Shown one piece after another: positions 48,820-60,800 of a stretch of 64,000 nt of DNA; position 1 is the first letter of the stretch; each line of letters begins with the position of its first letter. Below the pieces are notes generated by a model. That model worked only from the letters and a program-made list of their open reading frames with translations. It did not search any database and was not told the origin of the DNA. The stretch comes from Paraphaeosphaeria minitans (taxonomy: Eukaryota; Ascomycota; Dothideomycetes; Pleosporales; Didymosphaeriaceae). The stretch is taken from contig WJXW01000006.1 of the NCBI GenBank assembly GCA_015832175.1, forward strand, positions 2,592,987-2,656,986, given 5' to 3'. The translations under genes were made by a program, and so were the position numbers.

Positions 48820-50250
48820 CCCTACCTGCTACCTATTAACAATCTCGCGCCTACTACCTATTATAGAAGAAGAGGGCGTGCAGCTCTTTAGCATCTCCCT
48901 GCCCTGCAGTAATAATAATAAGTTTAACTTCTCTGCCTTCTCTAGCCCTAAGCTCTAGCCCTAGAGTCCTACAATAAGGGATGTCTCTAAGGAAGCTAAA
49001 AAGCCTAGGGTAATATTATAATAGCCAACACCTATAGTCTTTAAGATTAAGGAGCGCCTTCTGCACTTATATAGGTCTTACTACGCTAGTAAGACTAATA
49101 TGCTTAATAATTCTTTAGTAGAAGGCTCTGTGCCTATTACGTGCGTAGACGCTGAAGACTAAGGTAAGAGTAATAATAGGGCTATCTTACCTATTTACAC
49201 TACTGCCGCCGCCGCTACCACCGCCAAGGTGGTAGAAGAGGAGGAAGAAGGAGAAAGAGAAAAGAAGGTTAAGGAGGAGGAGAGAGGAGAAGAAAAAAAA
49301 GAGGAGGAGGACGCTAGTCTATAGACTTATTCCCCTATTAGAGTAGAAACGTATATGGGGCTGTCGTTGCGTAAGCGTTAGGAGGCGGATATATTGGCCC
49401 TAGCTAGTACTCCTACTAAGGGCGATATCTACTATACTCCTAACTAGCAGTATATACTGCTAGAGTCTTGTATACGTTACGCCTACGCAGAGCTTATTAT
49501 TGGCATGTAGAGTGAGGATATAGAGGATATAAAGGATCTAATAGTGTACAATTATTGCGCAGGAAGCACTATTACAAACGCTATTAGACCTTATAGGGTA
49601 TACTATGCAGATCTCTGTGCAGCGTACCTACGAAAGCTTAGTTTCTAATATATAAGATATTAGCTAAGTAGTAGGAATTGTAGTATTATAGATTAGCATA
49701 AGACTCTAGTAATAACGCTCTTGCGCAAAGCGTAGGGCCTATCTAGATACACACCTAGCAGCTATATAGGTAAAGGGGGGCGCCCTAGATCTACGCTAGA
49801 GGAGAAGGTAGCAGCGCATAAGCGTAATAAGCGTAAGACAAGAGAGGCATATACGCAGCGCTAGGCTATAAAGAAGCAGTAGACAGAGTAGTAGTGTAAT
49901 ATATAATCCTATATAAAGTCCTAATCTAGCATGCGCAGTAAGTAGACAAACCACTATAATATAGCTATTTTTAAAATTTAAAAGCTAGACGTAATACTAC
50001 ATATTAAAAAGTTATAGTAATAACTACTATACGTAGATAGTGTCTTAAGTATTATGTCTACTAGCGTAGGTAGCGTTCTAAGTATTATTATTAACAACAG
50101 CTACAGGAGTTATAGGCGGCCACATGCTAAGTAGTTAGCACCTAACCTTATTAAGCTTTACAGGAACGCTATAGTACCACAAGTATACATTATTATAAGC
50201 CAGAATCACAAAAGTAATCTTTTATATAGAGGTTAAGCTTTAGATTACGC
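48820..50250 (+). pseudogene. Basic ORF relic following the unit
   Basis: The plus strand reads as a continuous protein-like sequence with TAG/TAA at Gln/Trp sites. A Ser/Pro-rich start comes first, then an Ala stretch and a Glu/Lys-rich block (VVEEEEEGEREKKVKEEERG near 49227-49290). A folded-looking region follows (ILLESCIRYAYAELIIG near 49450), then a strongly basic segment (GRPRSTLEEKVAAHKRNKRK near 49780-49840). The tail includes SYRSYRRPHAKQLAPNLIKL. The first 500 bp are shared with copy A. Family not recognised; the basic part would suit DNA or RNA binding. Confidence 0.5.
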
Positions 50251-50949
50251 ATAAGAATAGCACCTCTAAGCTAGGGCAAGTAGACACTAACGCAAGTTAA
50301 CAGGAAGCAGCGTGAACTAACACTAAGTAGCAGCTATTTATAATAGTTTAGTAATAGGTTAGCTTTAGGGGGACCTATTAACAAACGCATTCCTAGTCAC
50401 CTATAGGAAAGTTATAAGTTGTGAGCTTAGCGAAGTCTAGATTAAATTAGAAGATAACTAAGGCGCAATTAGAACCCTACTATTATTAAGGTCGTGCTTA
50501 GTCTAGAAGGGTAAGGCAATCTATTAACGCGAAGCCAAGGGCGTATTTCTAAAATATAGTGTTACGCGTATTAACTTAAAGCCAGCTTACTACCTACTAG
50601 TGCAGTAGAGGCCAGCATTAATTATAGGGTTGTTAGCACACTAAAACTAACCAAGAACACATAAACAAATGTAAACTAATAGGAAACAGCGTAAATTAAT
50701 ATTAAGTGGCGCCAAATCGCATATAAAGGAAGACTTTTATTTAGATAGGTTAAAGGAAAGCATCCTAGTAGTAAAGAGAATAAAGGCGGAAAGTGCGCTT
50801 ATAGGCTTACAACCTATACTCGCTCTAGAAAGAGTGGTATTAGGATTACTTATAGTCGCAGTAGTAATACTATAAATAGCTGCACATATATTAGGAAGAG
50901 TAACTTTTCATTTATAAACCGCTTTAGTTATTCTAATTAGAAATTCTAC
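50251..50949. other. Intergenic segment with recurring modules
   Basis: No gene. Two blocks resemble intergenic modules of copies A and B. One is near 50285-50350 (AACAGGAAGCAGCGTGAA, then AGCAGC and AATAGTTTAG). The other is near 50570-50700 (TATTAACTTAAAGCCAGC), like 46265-46400. Confidence 0.55.
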
Positions 50950-53416
50950 CTATAGCCCAGCGTGTTAACGTTTAACCTACCATAGGTACCTTAGGCATTT
51001 CAACCTTAATTTACTTAAACTAGTCCTTCCAACTACTATTACATCGCCGCTAGATCTCCTTGTCTACGTTATACGTTCTATCCTATAGATCTACGCCCTT
51101 CTCCATTATATCCCTAAAATTAGTAGCCATTTGTATCCGCTTCGCCTTCCACTTCTTAATATAAGACGCGTTGTTAATAAGCGTAATTACGTAGCACTTT
51201 AATTTAGTTTAGCCATGACGGTAAACCCATGAGAAGAACTGGGCTGTTGTTAATGGATTTATATAAGGCTTAAACAGTATTACTGTGTTCGCACACTGTA
51301 GATTCAATCCCACGCCAGCTATCTATAGCGTTACCACTATAATCCACGCCTTATTAATTTTATTTGCATCTGTAAACTTGCGTAAATTAGTCTTACAGTC
51401 TTTAGCTTTTATACTTACAGTGTAATTAAGGACATTTCCATCCCTATAGGTGTGGTATAGTATAGCGATTAGAATTCTGGCATAGTTAGGCTATGCTGTC
51501 CTAATCACTACCTTTTAGTGCGTCCGTTTATCCTCGCGCAGCGTTTTTTAGATAGGGTCTAGTATCCCCTTTAGCGTTAACCACTTTGCGCATAATATAG
51601 ACATCTGCAATCTTGTTACTAGATAACTCTAGGTAGTAGTGTTGCGTAGGAATTCTAGATACTAGAGTAGAGCGTAATCCTTAGTAAACTCCCTAGTCTT
51701 ATTATCTTACTTCTTCCGCTTATTAAAAGCCTATACAACCAGCGCCACGCTTACTATAGCTAGGGCTGTTACATATCTGTGTGCCTTATTAGCTAACCCT
51801 TTTTTGGGCTTCTAGCTTAGAGGTGCTCTACGCTCCTACTACTCCACTAGGGCTTTATTATACTTATAGTTTATCTCTACCTATAGCTTGTCTTCTGCGT
51901 CTTAGATCCACTTCTCCTCTCTTTTATTAGGTTTTACGTATATGGAGCGCCTTACCAGCTCACTAGTTATAGGAATAATAACGCGGTTGTTAAACTAATA
52001 CGTGTTTAGCGTCTAGGCTATAATAAACAATAGCGCAGCTTCTTATACTATATTATTAAAATTCTTATAGGATACTGTCTTATAAAAGGACTCATTAGTT
52101 ACACTAAATACACTAATACTTTTAGTTATACAGCAGCGTAGGTTGTTAAGATTATTTATCTTGTTACTACTGTAAAGACGCTAAAGCCCTTTAAAAGTAT
52201 CCATAGTAGTAGTCTAGAATAGCTGTTAGAGCACAGTAGCACAGAAAATATAACTATTAACTAGATTATTCCCCTCTAGCGTACCAGATGCGCCCCAGAC
52301 AATTAGGTAGCGTTAATAGGCGTTCCAGAGGGATGTGTAGGCATATTCTATTGTAGTCTACATTTTAGACCCATTTACAGCTCAGTGGCACTCGTTATAT
52401 AACACGCACTTAACCACTAGGAGATCTGCTTTACGTACGTAGGTTATTAGAGTCCCTTAAAACTTTCTATCTGTACTACACTTCTTCCCTATTACAATAA
52501 GACTAAACTTAAACTTATTAAAGACGTTTCTAATATAGTAAGGAGTTAATAAGATAATAAGATCTAAGGCCCTGGTTAGCATATATAGGTAAGGGGAAAG
52601 GACGTCTAAACTATTTAATATAAACATATTAATCCAGGAGCTCCACTCTACAGGTAGAACATTTTCCTATTTGTCTTTCTACGTTCTGTTACCATTAATA
52701 ATACCCTAATTAGAACTTATGTCCTTAATATTAACCCTCTTACTGTATTTAGTAACCTCTATTATAGAGAGAGGTAGGTAGTTCTGCAAAGCACCCTAGT
52801 TCTTACCGTCTTTAAAGGCGAAGCGAAAACTAAGATACATTTTAAAAAAGGTGCCACCCTTAAGTATCTTCTATATATTATCTTAGAAACTGGTTAGAGT
52901 AGTACGCGGGGTAATAATAAGAGTGCTGCCAGGCTTAGGCTTTTAGTTAAGGAAAAGTTTCTTATAATTAGATAGTGAGCACTAGCAGGCAATAAGGTTA
53001 TAAAAATAGGAGGGGCAATTACTATTAATCGCATTCTATGGTAAGTGCTTTATTATGTTCCCTTACTTCCATACTACCCAAACCTCTGCGTAGTTCGCCT
53101 TATAGTGTCTAGTTATAATCACCTTAAGCAAGAGCTGGATCGTTTTACCTACGCCCTACTTATTACCTAAGATGCCACCGCCTGTAATTATGCGCTCTAT
53201 TAGGAAGCCCTCTATAACTAATATAATCTAGTAGGGCTTAATGCAGATGCTGTCTTTTAGCCCCTAACGTTAGAATAGGATGCCTTAGGTCTACATTATC
53301 GCATCCCAATTCAGCTAAGGGATCACCTTTACTACCTAGCTTAAGGCTCTAGCACTTATATATACGCATTTAACCCTTATTAACTTATCTAGCTACAGAT
53401 TAATAGGCTATACATC

Positions 53417-53560
53417 TTAACCATCCTTAAGCCATAAATTGTATTCCTTATTACTATTATTATTATTATTAATATTGTCGCTTTTGTAGTTGTTGTTGCT
53501 TTTGTTATTATTGTCGCTTTTATTATTGTTGTCGCTTTTGTTATTATTATTATCATCGAT
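53417..53560 (-). repeat. Asn-coding trinucleotide repeats in the SNF2 relic
   Basis: Runs of ATT/GTT triplets on the plus strand encode Asn runs broken by KSD on the minus strand (NNNKSDNNNKSDNNNKS), lying just before the ATPase domain. Confidence 0.85.
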
Positions 53561-53754
53561 TTTAATAAGCGTCTTCGCAGGACCAATTGTACAAAACAAA
53601 AGTAGGACTCTGTTGCCCTAGTCCTGCTTAGTGGTCTGCCTATAGACACTAACGTAGCCAGGCTAGGCGATCTAGCTTTTAGTGGCAGATTTATTATCGC
53701 TAGTATATACGCGAGAAGGGTGTTTGTCTTTACCCTTACCCTGCGTAGCGCTAG

Positions 53755-53886
53755 TAGTGCTTAGTCTACTAATAGTAGTAGTAGGTGGGAGCACATCGCT
53801 GTTACTCTAAATAGGCGTGGTAGTGCTTAGTCTACCAATAGTAGTAGTAGGTAGGAGCGCATTGCTGTTACTCTAGATAGGCGCCT
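53755..53886 (-). repeat. Two 66-bp in-frame repeats
   Basis: TAGTGCTTAGTCTACTAATA at 53755 recurs at 53821 with one change (CCAATA). The unit encodes 22 residues (TPIQSNSDVLPPTTTISRLS type) and keeps frame. Confidence 0.85.
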
Positions 53887-54889
53887 AGGACCTTACTCCT
53901 CTAATATTATTATTAGCATTCCCACGCTTAGGGCCAAGCTCACTTATATTATCCTTATTATTACTACTACTAATCCTACAGCGTTTACTATATTAGGATT
54001 CGCTTCTATAGCGTCTAGCCAGACGTTTATATTATTCTAATCCACTACTATTAGTATAACTATAACTTAAGGCTAGGCAGAGAGCAGTTGTGACAACAGT
54101 AGTGTGTACCCCATTAGACATAATATCCTAGAGTGTAGTCTATAGGCCTATGCGTGTCCTAATCTATATATAGCCTTTAACACGATCTGGCAGGTACATA
54201 ACACCTAATTAGGCCAACCTAAAGAGATCTATTACCTTGTCTAGAAAGTTATTCTACTAAACACGTCCAGAACTATTGTATATGGTAGAGGTGTTCACTT
54301 CGCCAAGTATAGTCTCATTGCCTGTTACTAAGTATTCTATGAAGCGGAGATTAATATGGTCTAAATATAGTTTAGGTAGGCGAGTGACGAGTCCCTAGCC
54401 TTACACTAACATAGATTGTTTAAAGGAAGAAGCAAGATGCTATATATCCTAGTTTTTAATTATATTGCGGACAGTAGTTCCTAATAACTTAGTATTAACA
54501 TCTAGTATTAGCGATGGCTTAGGCTTACGTACTAGCGTAGGTGATAGCTTAGACTTACGTACTAGCGCTTTATCCTTTAATTAACGCCTACTATACCTAT
54601 TCAGTATCGCGCAGAGGGCGCTCGCCTTCTATACTTTATTAGTAATATTAACATCTAGCTTAGGGATCTTCTTAATAATCTGCGCCGCGTGTGACTCCTT
54701 TAGGATGAGGTAGTTACCTTTGTAATATTAGTTTTCTAGGTTTACAATTAGCAATATTGTTTTTAACTACTCTTTAATATGGCTAAAGCCTATTAGGTCT
54801 AGGCCAAACACTTCTATATATTTGTTATCACTAAGTAAGGACATTACTGTAGATTTTAATACCTTTAAGAATAACTATAGTAGAGCCAT

Positions 54890-55725
54890 TATAGATCTAG
54901 TGCGCGCGCTGTCCTACGCCAAATAAGAAAGGTTTATTAGTTATAGGCGTACGCTAGGGGTAGGATAGGTGTAGTTATAAGTTTGTGTTAATTCGCGAAG
55001 ACTCGTAGGGTGTAGAGTTAAGGTTATAAATTAACGTTAAGTAGTAGTAAATAGAAAGATTACGTGTTTATTATTGCCTAGGTAAATATGAATAGTGAAC
55101 TATGTTAGCAACAAGAACGCGTGCAGGCTGTAACTATTATAATAAGAAGGTGTAAGGGGACTACCCAGAAGCGTAACAAAAAGTCTAGTTAAGACTAGGG
55201 AGACTGGCAGGCGTTGTATTGTTGCGCAGAGGAGTAGAAGAGAAGGGGACTACCTAGTCTAGCTAGGCGAACTAATGTCCTGGCCATAATCTGTTAGCGT
55301 ACTATAGATAGTAGACAATATATCCTACCAAGTAGAAACTTATCTTGTTACCAGGCTCGCGCACAGAGCGTTAAGCTGTTGTTAAGTCTATTATACATAG
55401 GAGCGTCTTTAATACGCCTTATATATACGCTCGCAGCTTCACCTTACAAACTATAATAAGTAGGGTAAATAGCTAATCGCGTACCTTCCTATTACAGCTT
55501 GCCCAGGCCAAATAAAACCTTCGCTGTCGCCCGCTCCTCTTACTATAGTCACCTAGGTAGTCCCCTACTTCTTCTCTTTCACTCCCAACTTTACCTAGTA
55601 TCCAGCCCTCTTAACTCTTGTTCCTTCTACTACTCTTATACTATACTACTGCGTTAAGTTAGGCGCGTTAAGTAATTACTATCGCCCTACTTACTATTAC
55701 CCTGTTAACGCTAACGCGCACCTCT
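54890..55725. other. Divergent spacer between SNF2 and zinc-knuckle relics
   Basis: The two flanking genes point away from each other, so promoters would lie here. The base composition is less AT-rich than in the retrotransposons. I see no ORF, repeat or RNA gene I can support. Confidence 0.4.
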
Positions 55726-57705
55726 ATGCATAAGCACACCTTTATAAGCGCCTTTTCTAAACGCTTCCGCCTACGCCTACAAATATTAGAAACTGTCTTA
55801 CAGATACTTACATTAAGGTATACTTTCTATGCATAAGTATGCCTAGTTTTAGTACTAACTACTATACCTAGTCTAGCTATTATTATAGACGCCTAGGCAA
55901 AGCACTTTACTACCTATAATACTAGCTACCTAAAGCCCAAGCCTAAGTTCTCTAAAGGCGTCGCAGTCTTTAACATTATATACAAGAATGCTATAAACCT
56001 AGGTCCTAGGCGCATCTCTATAGGCCACATCTTTGTAAAAGAGCAGCTGTCTGCCACGTTAAATAACTAGGCTAGTAATAGCCAGGCAACGTCTTAGTAG
56101 CTTTATAATAAGTGTAGACAGCTAGGCCACTTTTAAGCCAGATGCCCTAGCCAACTCTACTATAAGTGCGGTAACCCTAGCTATCTAGCGTTAGGTTACT
56201 AACTTTAAAACACCTACTATACTTATAGTAACATAGGATATAAGCACAAAGACTATTAGAACGTTTATCCTTACTACCTAATAGAGAGCTATACTACTGC
56301 CAACTACTGCGTAATTAACTGCGTACCTACACCTACTTAAGCTAGTTAAGCTGCAGCCACCTCTACTAAGAGCATAGCCCCTACTAAAGACAAGGCCATA
56401 CTTATAGGTTTTATAGCTACACCTACTAAAGCATTAGGTGTCCCTACTAACACTACTATTACGCCTATAGCTAGCGAAGCTTCTACTAACTTAGAACTAG
56501 TAGAAGATTATAGTCCGCCTCTTAGTTAGTTTAAGGCCCTAGAATTAGACAAGATAGAAGTTAAGCTATATGCTATAACTATAGAGCACTATTTATCATC
56601 TATCCAGCTGCGCCTATTAGTCTTATACGCAAGCGAAAACATAGTAAGCAGCCAGTTTACTAAGGAAGCCATCCTCTAGACCTCTACCTTTAACGCTATT
56701 AGCCTAATTAAGACTTATAAGATATTAGTTAATTCGCCTATAAAATCTAACTAGTGTAATCTTAACTATTTTAGTGCCTACAGCCGCAAAAAGCTAATGT
56801 AGCTTATCTCTAGAGATGGCGCCACAGCCTATCTACTCTACGTATTCTAGGAGATTAAGGCAGATACTAGCCTAAACAAACAGCCCTAAAATCTCCTAGG
56901 GCTTACGCTATTCTCTAATAGCACCTATAGCCTATACACAGCTATAATACACGCGCTTTAAAACGCGCTATAGAGATGCCACTATGTATAGGTTTACTTC
57001 TACACTGCGGCTAGCTCGTGGTTTAAAGATGCTATAAATAAGGTTTCTAAATTAATCTAAATATAGGTAAAAGTTAACACTATAGCTACCTAGTATCTGT
57101 GTTAGGCTATTAATATCCAGCTAGAGATGTAGCTTCCGCTAGACAAGTAACCTAAGTACTCTATTCCAGCACATAAGTAGTTTAACTATTACAAGGAGTA
57201 TTTCACAGTGCATTTCTATTTAGCCATTACAGAGTATAAGGCTATTCCTAACGCTGTGTTTGTGCCTACAAAGGTGCGCCTAGTTAAAATAGGCAGTAAC
57301 CTAGACTAGCGCGCCTACTTTGCGCTTATTATAATAGACAAAAATATAAACCTTTGCGTTAACGCCCTATTTAACATCCAGTTCCTTAGTAATAACGTAA
57401 GTAATAGTATAGTATGGAGAGGGCGCGTAGTGCTGCTAGTAGGTATCGCTAATAGCCTTAAGCACTCTACCTTTATCTAGCGACCCCATAATAGCAGGTC
57501 TAGTTTCTAGTAGGACCCTAAGTTCTCTAAGGACCACGTTGTTAAGGCTAATAACTTTAACAATATTAACTAGCTATAGGCTGCGCTAGATAACTACCTA
57601 GGTATTAAAGTCTACATTCGCGTTAAGTAACCCTACCCAAGAGGAAGAGGCGTCGGTGGTCACAGACGCGCTAAGATTGGCTTAGCGTTAGGGTTAGAGT
57701 TAACG
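55726..57705 (+). pseudogene. Zinc-knuckle protein gene relic upstream of the telomeric helicase
   Basis: An ATG at 55726 opens a frame with TAG/TAA only at Gln/Trp-type positions. The first 130 residues include KPKPKFSKGVAVFNIIYKNA and GHIFVKEQLSATLNN. At about 56110-56280 lies a Cys/His-rich block: CRQLGHFQARCP, then YKCGNPSYLALGY, then a third part in which several Tyr probably replace Cys (HKDYQNVYPYY). After a Ser/Thr/Pro linker comes a long region (LELVEDYSPPLSQFKALELD near 56490) and an RGG-like stretch (RGRGVGGHRRAK near 57640). Zinc knuckles bind single-stranded nucleic acid. The family is not recognised; I saw no nuclease or polymerase motif. It lies on the same strand as the helicase at 57899. 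The 3' end is approximate. Confidence 0.55.
57688..57702 (+). repeat. Short interstitial telomere-like motif
   Basis: TTAGGGTTAGAGTTA, about two and a half telomere units with one change, lies about 200 bp upstream of the intact helicase start. Confidence 0.6.
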
Positions 57706-57898
57706 AATTAGGTAGGATTTGATACCAGAAACGCGTTAGACTAGGGGCAGAAACAATCCTATTCCCCAGCTATTTCTATTTCTTTCTCATTCTAATTCAT
57801 CTCAACGTAACCTCTTATACTAATCTACCATCTCTTATTCACAAAATAGGATGGTGGTGGCGCAGGGTTTAGCCATTACTTTTTACTACTAATTCGCG
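57706..57898 (+). promoter_or_regulatory. Presumed promoter and leader of the telomeric helicase
   Basis: 193 bp between the zinc-knuckle relic and the ATG at 57899, pyrimidine-rich around 57770-57830. The start context is GCGATGG (G at -3 and at +4), favourable for translation. No TATA box was identified with confidence. Confidence 0.35.
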
Positions 57899-60800
57899 AT
57901 GGAGTTCTGCTGGGACGCTCGAGCTTCCGCGTCAAGCCCAGCTAACAGAGTACTAACATCACCACATCAACAGAACTCTCAGCAGCAACAGCAACTAGCA
58001 GGAGAAAACTTAGCGCAAGCTAATATACAAAAGTATATTCATTTTGTTAAGGAGTACGGCGTGCTTTGCTGCAGCGAGCACAAAGCCGGCATAGAAAATC
58101 TCGATGTACATCTCCGTCAAAAGCATAGTGTACCAGTTAACGAACGGAGGAAATTCATTGAAAGCTGCGCTCTTTTGAGAAGACAAGGGCTGGGCAGCGT
58201 TACGCTACCAGACGCTGGCGGACCGCCAATCCAGGTCCTAGGAGCGCCGTTGGACGGCTTCCAATGCAAGCAGCCAGCATGCAGCTATCTTACGCGAAAC
58301 AAGGGCCAGATACGACTACACTGCAACAGTCATGGGTTAGCGTTCAAGACGGGATCAGATGCGCTCTACCAGAAGGTAAAGATGCAGTCTTTCTTCCCCG
58401 CTTCAGGACGGCAGCGGTACTTTGTAGTTTGCGTCCCCGATGTAGCGGACAGCGGAGCAGACGCTAGGGCGCATAAAGAAGAGGTGGAAGACATTCTGGC
58501 AGAGTACGCGCGAACGCAGGAGGAGAGGAAGCGGCAAGAGCAGGTGATGGATGCAGAAGTCGCAAAGACAGACAAGACAGGCTGGTGGAAGTTTACAGAG
58601 TGGCCAGAGCACTTTGCGAACCGCAACTGCGTGCACCTTGCCCACGCGATCCGGCTGCCGCGCCGGGACGAGCCCAAGCTGCAGAAGGCCGCGCGGGCTG
58701 TGGAGCAGCTGGTGGAGCAGAGCGTCCGAGGGCTGTCCTCGCTACCACGTGAGACCCGACGATGGGTGAAGAGTGCGCAGGCCAACGAGATCCACCAGCA
58801 GCCGATAGCCCGACTGCAGAACCCAGAGAGCCAGGCGCGCTATGCTGGGTACATTGTGATGTTCGTGTGCTATGTCCTACGTATCGTCGCCGCCGAAGAA
58901 GCGGACAAGGAGAGCGAGGACACGGAGAGTAGCGAGGGCAGCAGCACCGACGACAGCAGCGACGGCGACGGCAGCAGCAGCGACTGCAGTGATGAGAGCC
59001 CGCCCGAGGCCCACACAGGTCGCCGAGTCAAAGTTGATCCCATGAAGGACGCGCGGGAGATGTTCCCATGGAAAGAGGACCAAAAGCTGCTGGCCACCAT
59101 GCTCTGGGAGGCCCTGGACAGCAACGACGAAGCCGGCCACATCGTCCTAGTGCGCCGGATGCTTAGTACGTTCATCATGACGACCTACATCCGCAGTCCG
59201 TTTGAGAGCGGGCTCGTTCACTTTGCTGCTGTGCTTGGGTTCGATTCAGAGACACGTCGACTGCGCACCGCGAAGAACTATTCGTATCTAGTGGCTGGGA
59301 TGGTGTACTGCGTTCGGGTGATCAGTGTCGAACACCTACTTCCGCCCGCGCAACGGGAACAGCAGGGCTTGGTGGAACGTGACCACTATCTTGACCTGAG
59401 AAAGCGCTTCCTAGCGGACGGGTCCTTCAGCCCGACGAGCCAGCTGCTTAGTCTGCTGGCCTATGGCAAGTTCATCGGCATGAATACCGGCAACGCGGGC
59501 AACGCCTTCTGGTCAGAGGATAAGAAGATCTTCTACCTCAACGGTAGACCCATCGTTATACACCATTTCCAGCTGATGGCCCAAGAACTGTTGACCGAGC
59601 TGGAGGACCTGCTCTGGGGTGAGCTGCTCTGGGTCCGCAGTCCCGGTCAGCGTTTCCCGATCCGGCTCGACCTGATTCAGGACGATGTCGCGTGCACACG
59701 ACGCGGCATGTCCTTTGTCACGCACGGGAACAACGGCCTGGAGAATGGCTTGCGATGGATGCTCGAACGGATGATGCAGGACGAGCAGGGTCGGAAGCTC
59801 CGCTCCGGAGATGGGACTTGGAACGTTGCACGCGTGAAGCTGTACCTGCGCAGTGTCAAGCGCTTCAAGGAGCTGGAGCTTGCCAATCTCCACATTGACG
59901 AGGGAATGCCAGGTCGGGGCACCGAGATCACGTCGATGCGGTTCCGCAACGGAGCACTGCAGGACCGCAACCTCTTCGTGATGGACGGACAGATCATGAC
60001 GGTGGTCCGTTACTACAAGTCGCAGTCGCAGTTCGACAAGCCCAAGGTCATCCCAAGGTTCCTGCCCTCGCGGCTCTCGCAGGTGCTCGTTGTGTACCTG
60101 GCGTACGTGCAGCCGTTCGAAGAGTACCTGACCGTGGAGGTGCTGGGCGGCAGCTTCACCGACTACCTGTGGGCCAACGAGCAGGGTCCGTGGCACACGG
60201 ATCACCTGACGCGGGTGCTGAAGCGCGAGACGGGCAAGCACCTGGGGGTGGCGCTGAACACGCTCGACTACCGACACACGGCGGTGGGGATTGGGCGGGA
60301 GGTGGTTGGGGATGTGTTTGGGCGGGGTTACCAAGACGAGGTGGGTGAGATTGAAGAGCCCGAGGTCGACGAGGACGGTGAGAGCCCGTTGGAGCTGCAG
60401 AGCGCGCGGACGACCAAGATCGGCCTGGCCAACTACAGCGTGCCCATCGATATTGTGAAGCATCTCAGCATGCGTTCGATCGAGACCTTCCGGCCGCTCA
60501 GTCGGCGCTGGCACGAGTTTCTAGGTGTGGATGGGCACGAGGTACGACCCAGTGCAGCCAGGAAGCGGCGATGGGAAGAAGAAGGAGACGGTCAAGACAA
60601 AGGGAGAGATGATCTCGCCGTGGTCGTGCCGCAGAAGAAAACCAAACCAGGGGGTGTCACTGCGAGTGCGATGTCTAGAGCGATGCAGCAGGCACTTGGC
60701 CAGGCTACTGCATCGTTCAAGTCGGACGAGCAGGAACAGGCCATGTTCGCTATGGTGAACGGTCAGACACCGCTGGTGGTCGTGCTCCCCACAGGTGGAG

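Larger units (their letters stand above)
37290..49340. repeat. Subtelomeric multigene unit, copy B (fuller copy)
   Basis: Shares order and sequence with copy A and includes the 3.27 kb missing there. In order it holds a minus-strand coiled-coil gene, the plus-strand recombinase-helicase gene, a minus-strand Gly/Lys-rich gene, gene-free DNA with repeats, and a plus-strand basic ORF that continues past the end of similarity with A. Differences from A are mostly transitions. I saw no terminal repeats or target duplications, so the true borders are not known. Confidence 0.88.
50950..54889 (-). pseudogene. SNF2-family DNA-dependent ATPase relic
   Basis: An ATG at 54889 begins a helical N-terminus (MALL, then SDNKYIEVFGLDLIGFSHIK). 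Ser/Thr-rich linkers follow, with two tandem 22-residue copies (66 bp, 53755 and 53821). Then comes an Asn-rich stretch (about 53460-53550) and the ATPase. Motif I is ILGNKQGVGKTIQLL near 53140-53175, from DE-x-G-x-GKT. Motif Ia is TLIITPRTTL near 52935. Motif II is NECH at about 52385-52396, from DECH. Motif III is WGASGTLEG near 52280. The C-terminal lobe has QIAGVGLNLQCANTVI near 51300 and a box VI of YRHGQTK near 51210, the classic SNF2 GLNL and RxGQ(T) boxes. The family remodels chromatin or translocates on duplex DNA. TAG/TAA codons and Asp/Glu to Asn/Lys changes mark it as RIP-dead. The exact C-terminus is unclear. Confidence 0.82.
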
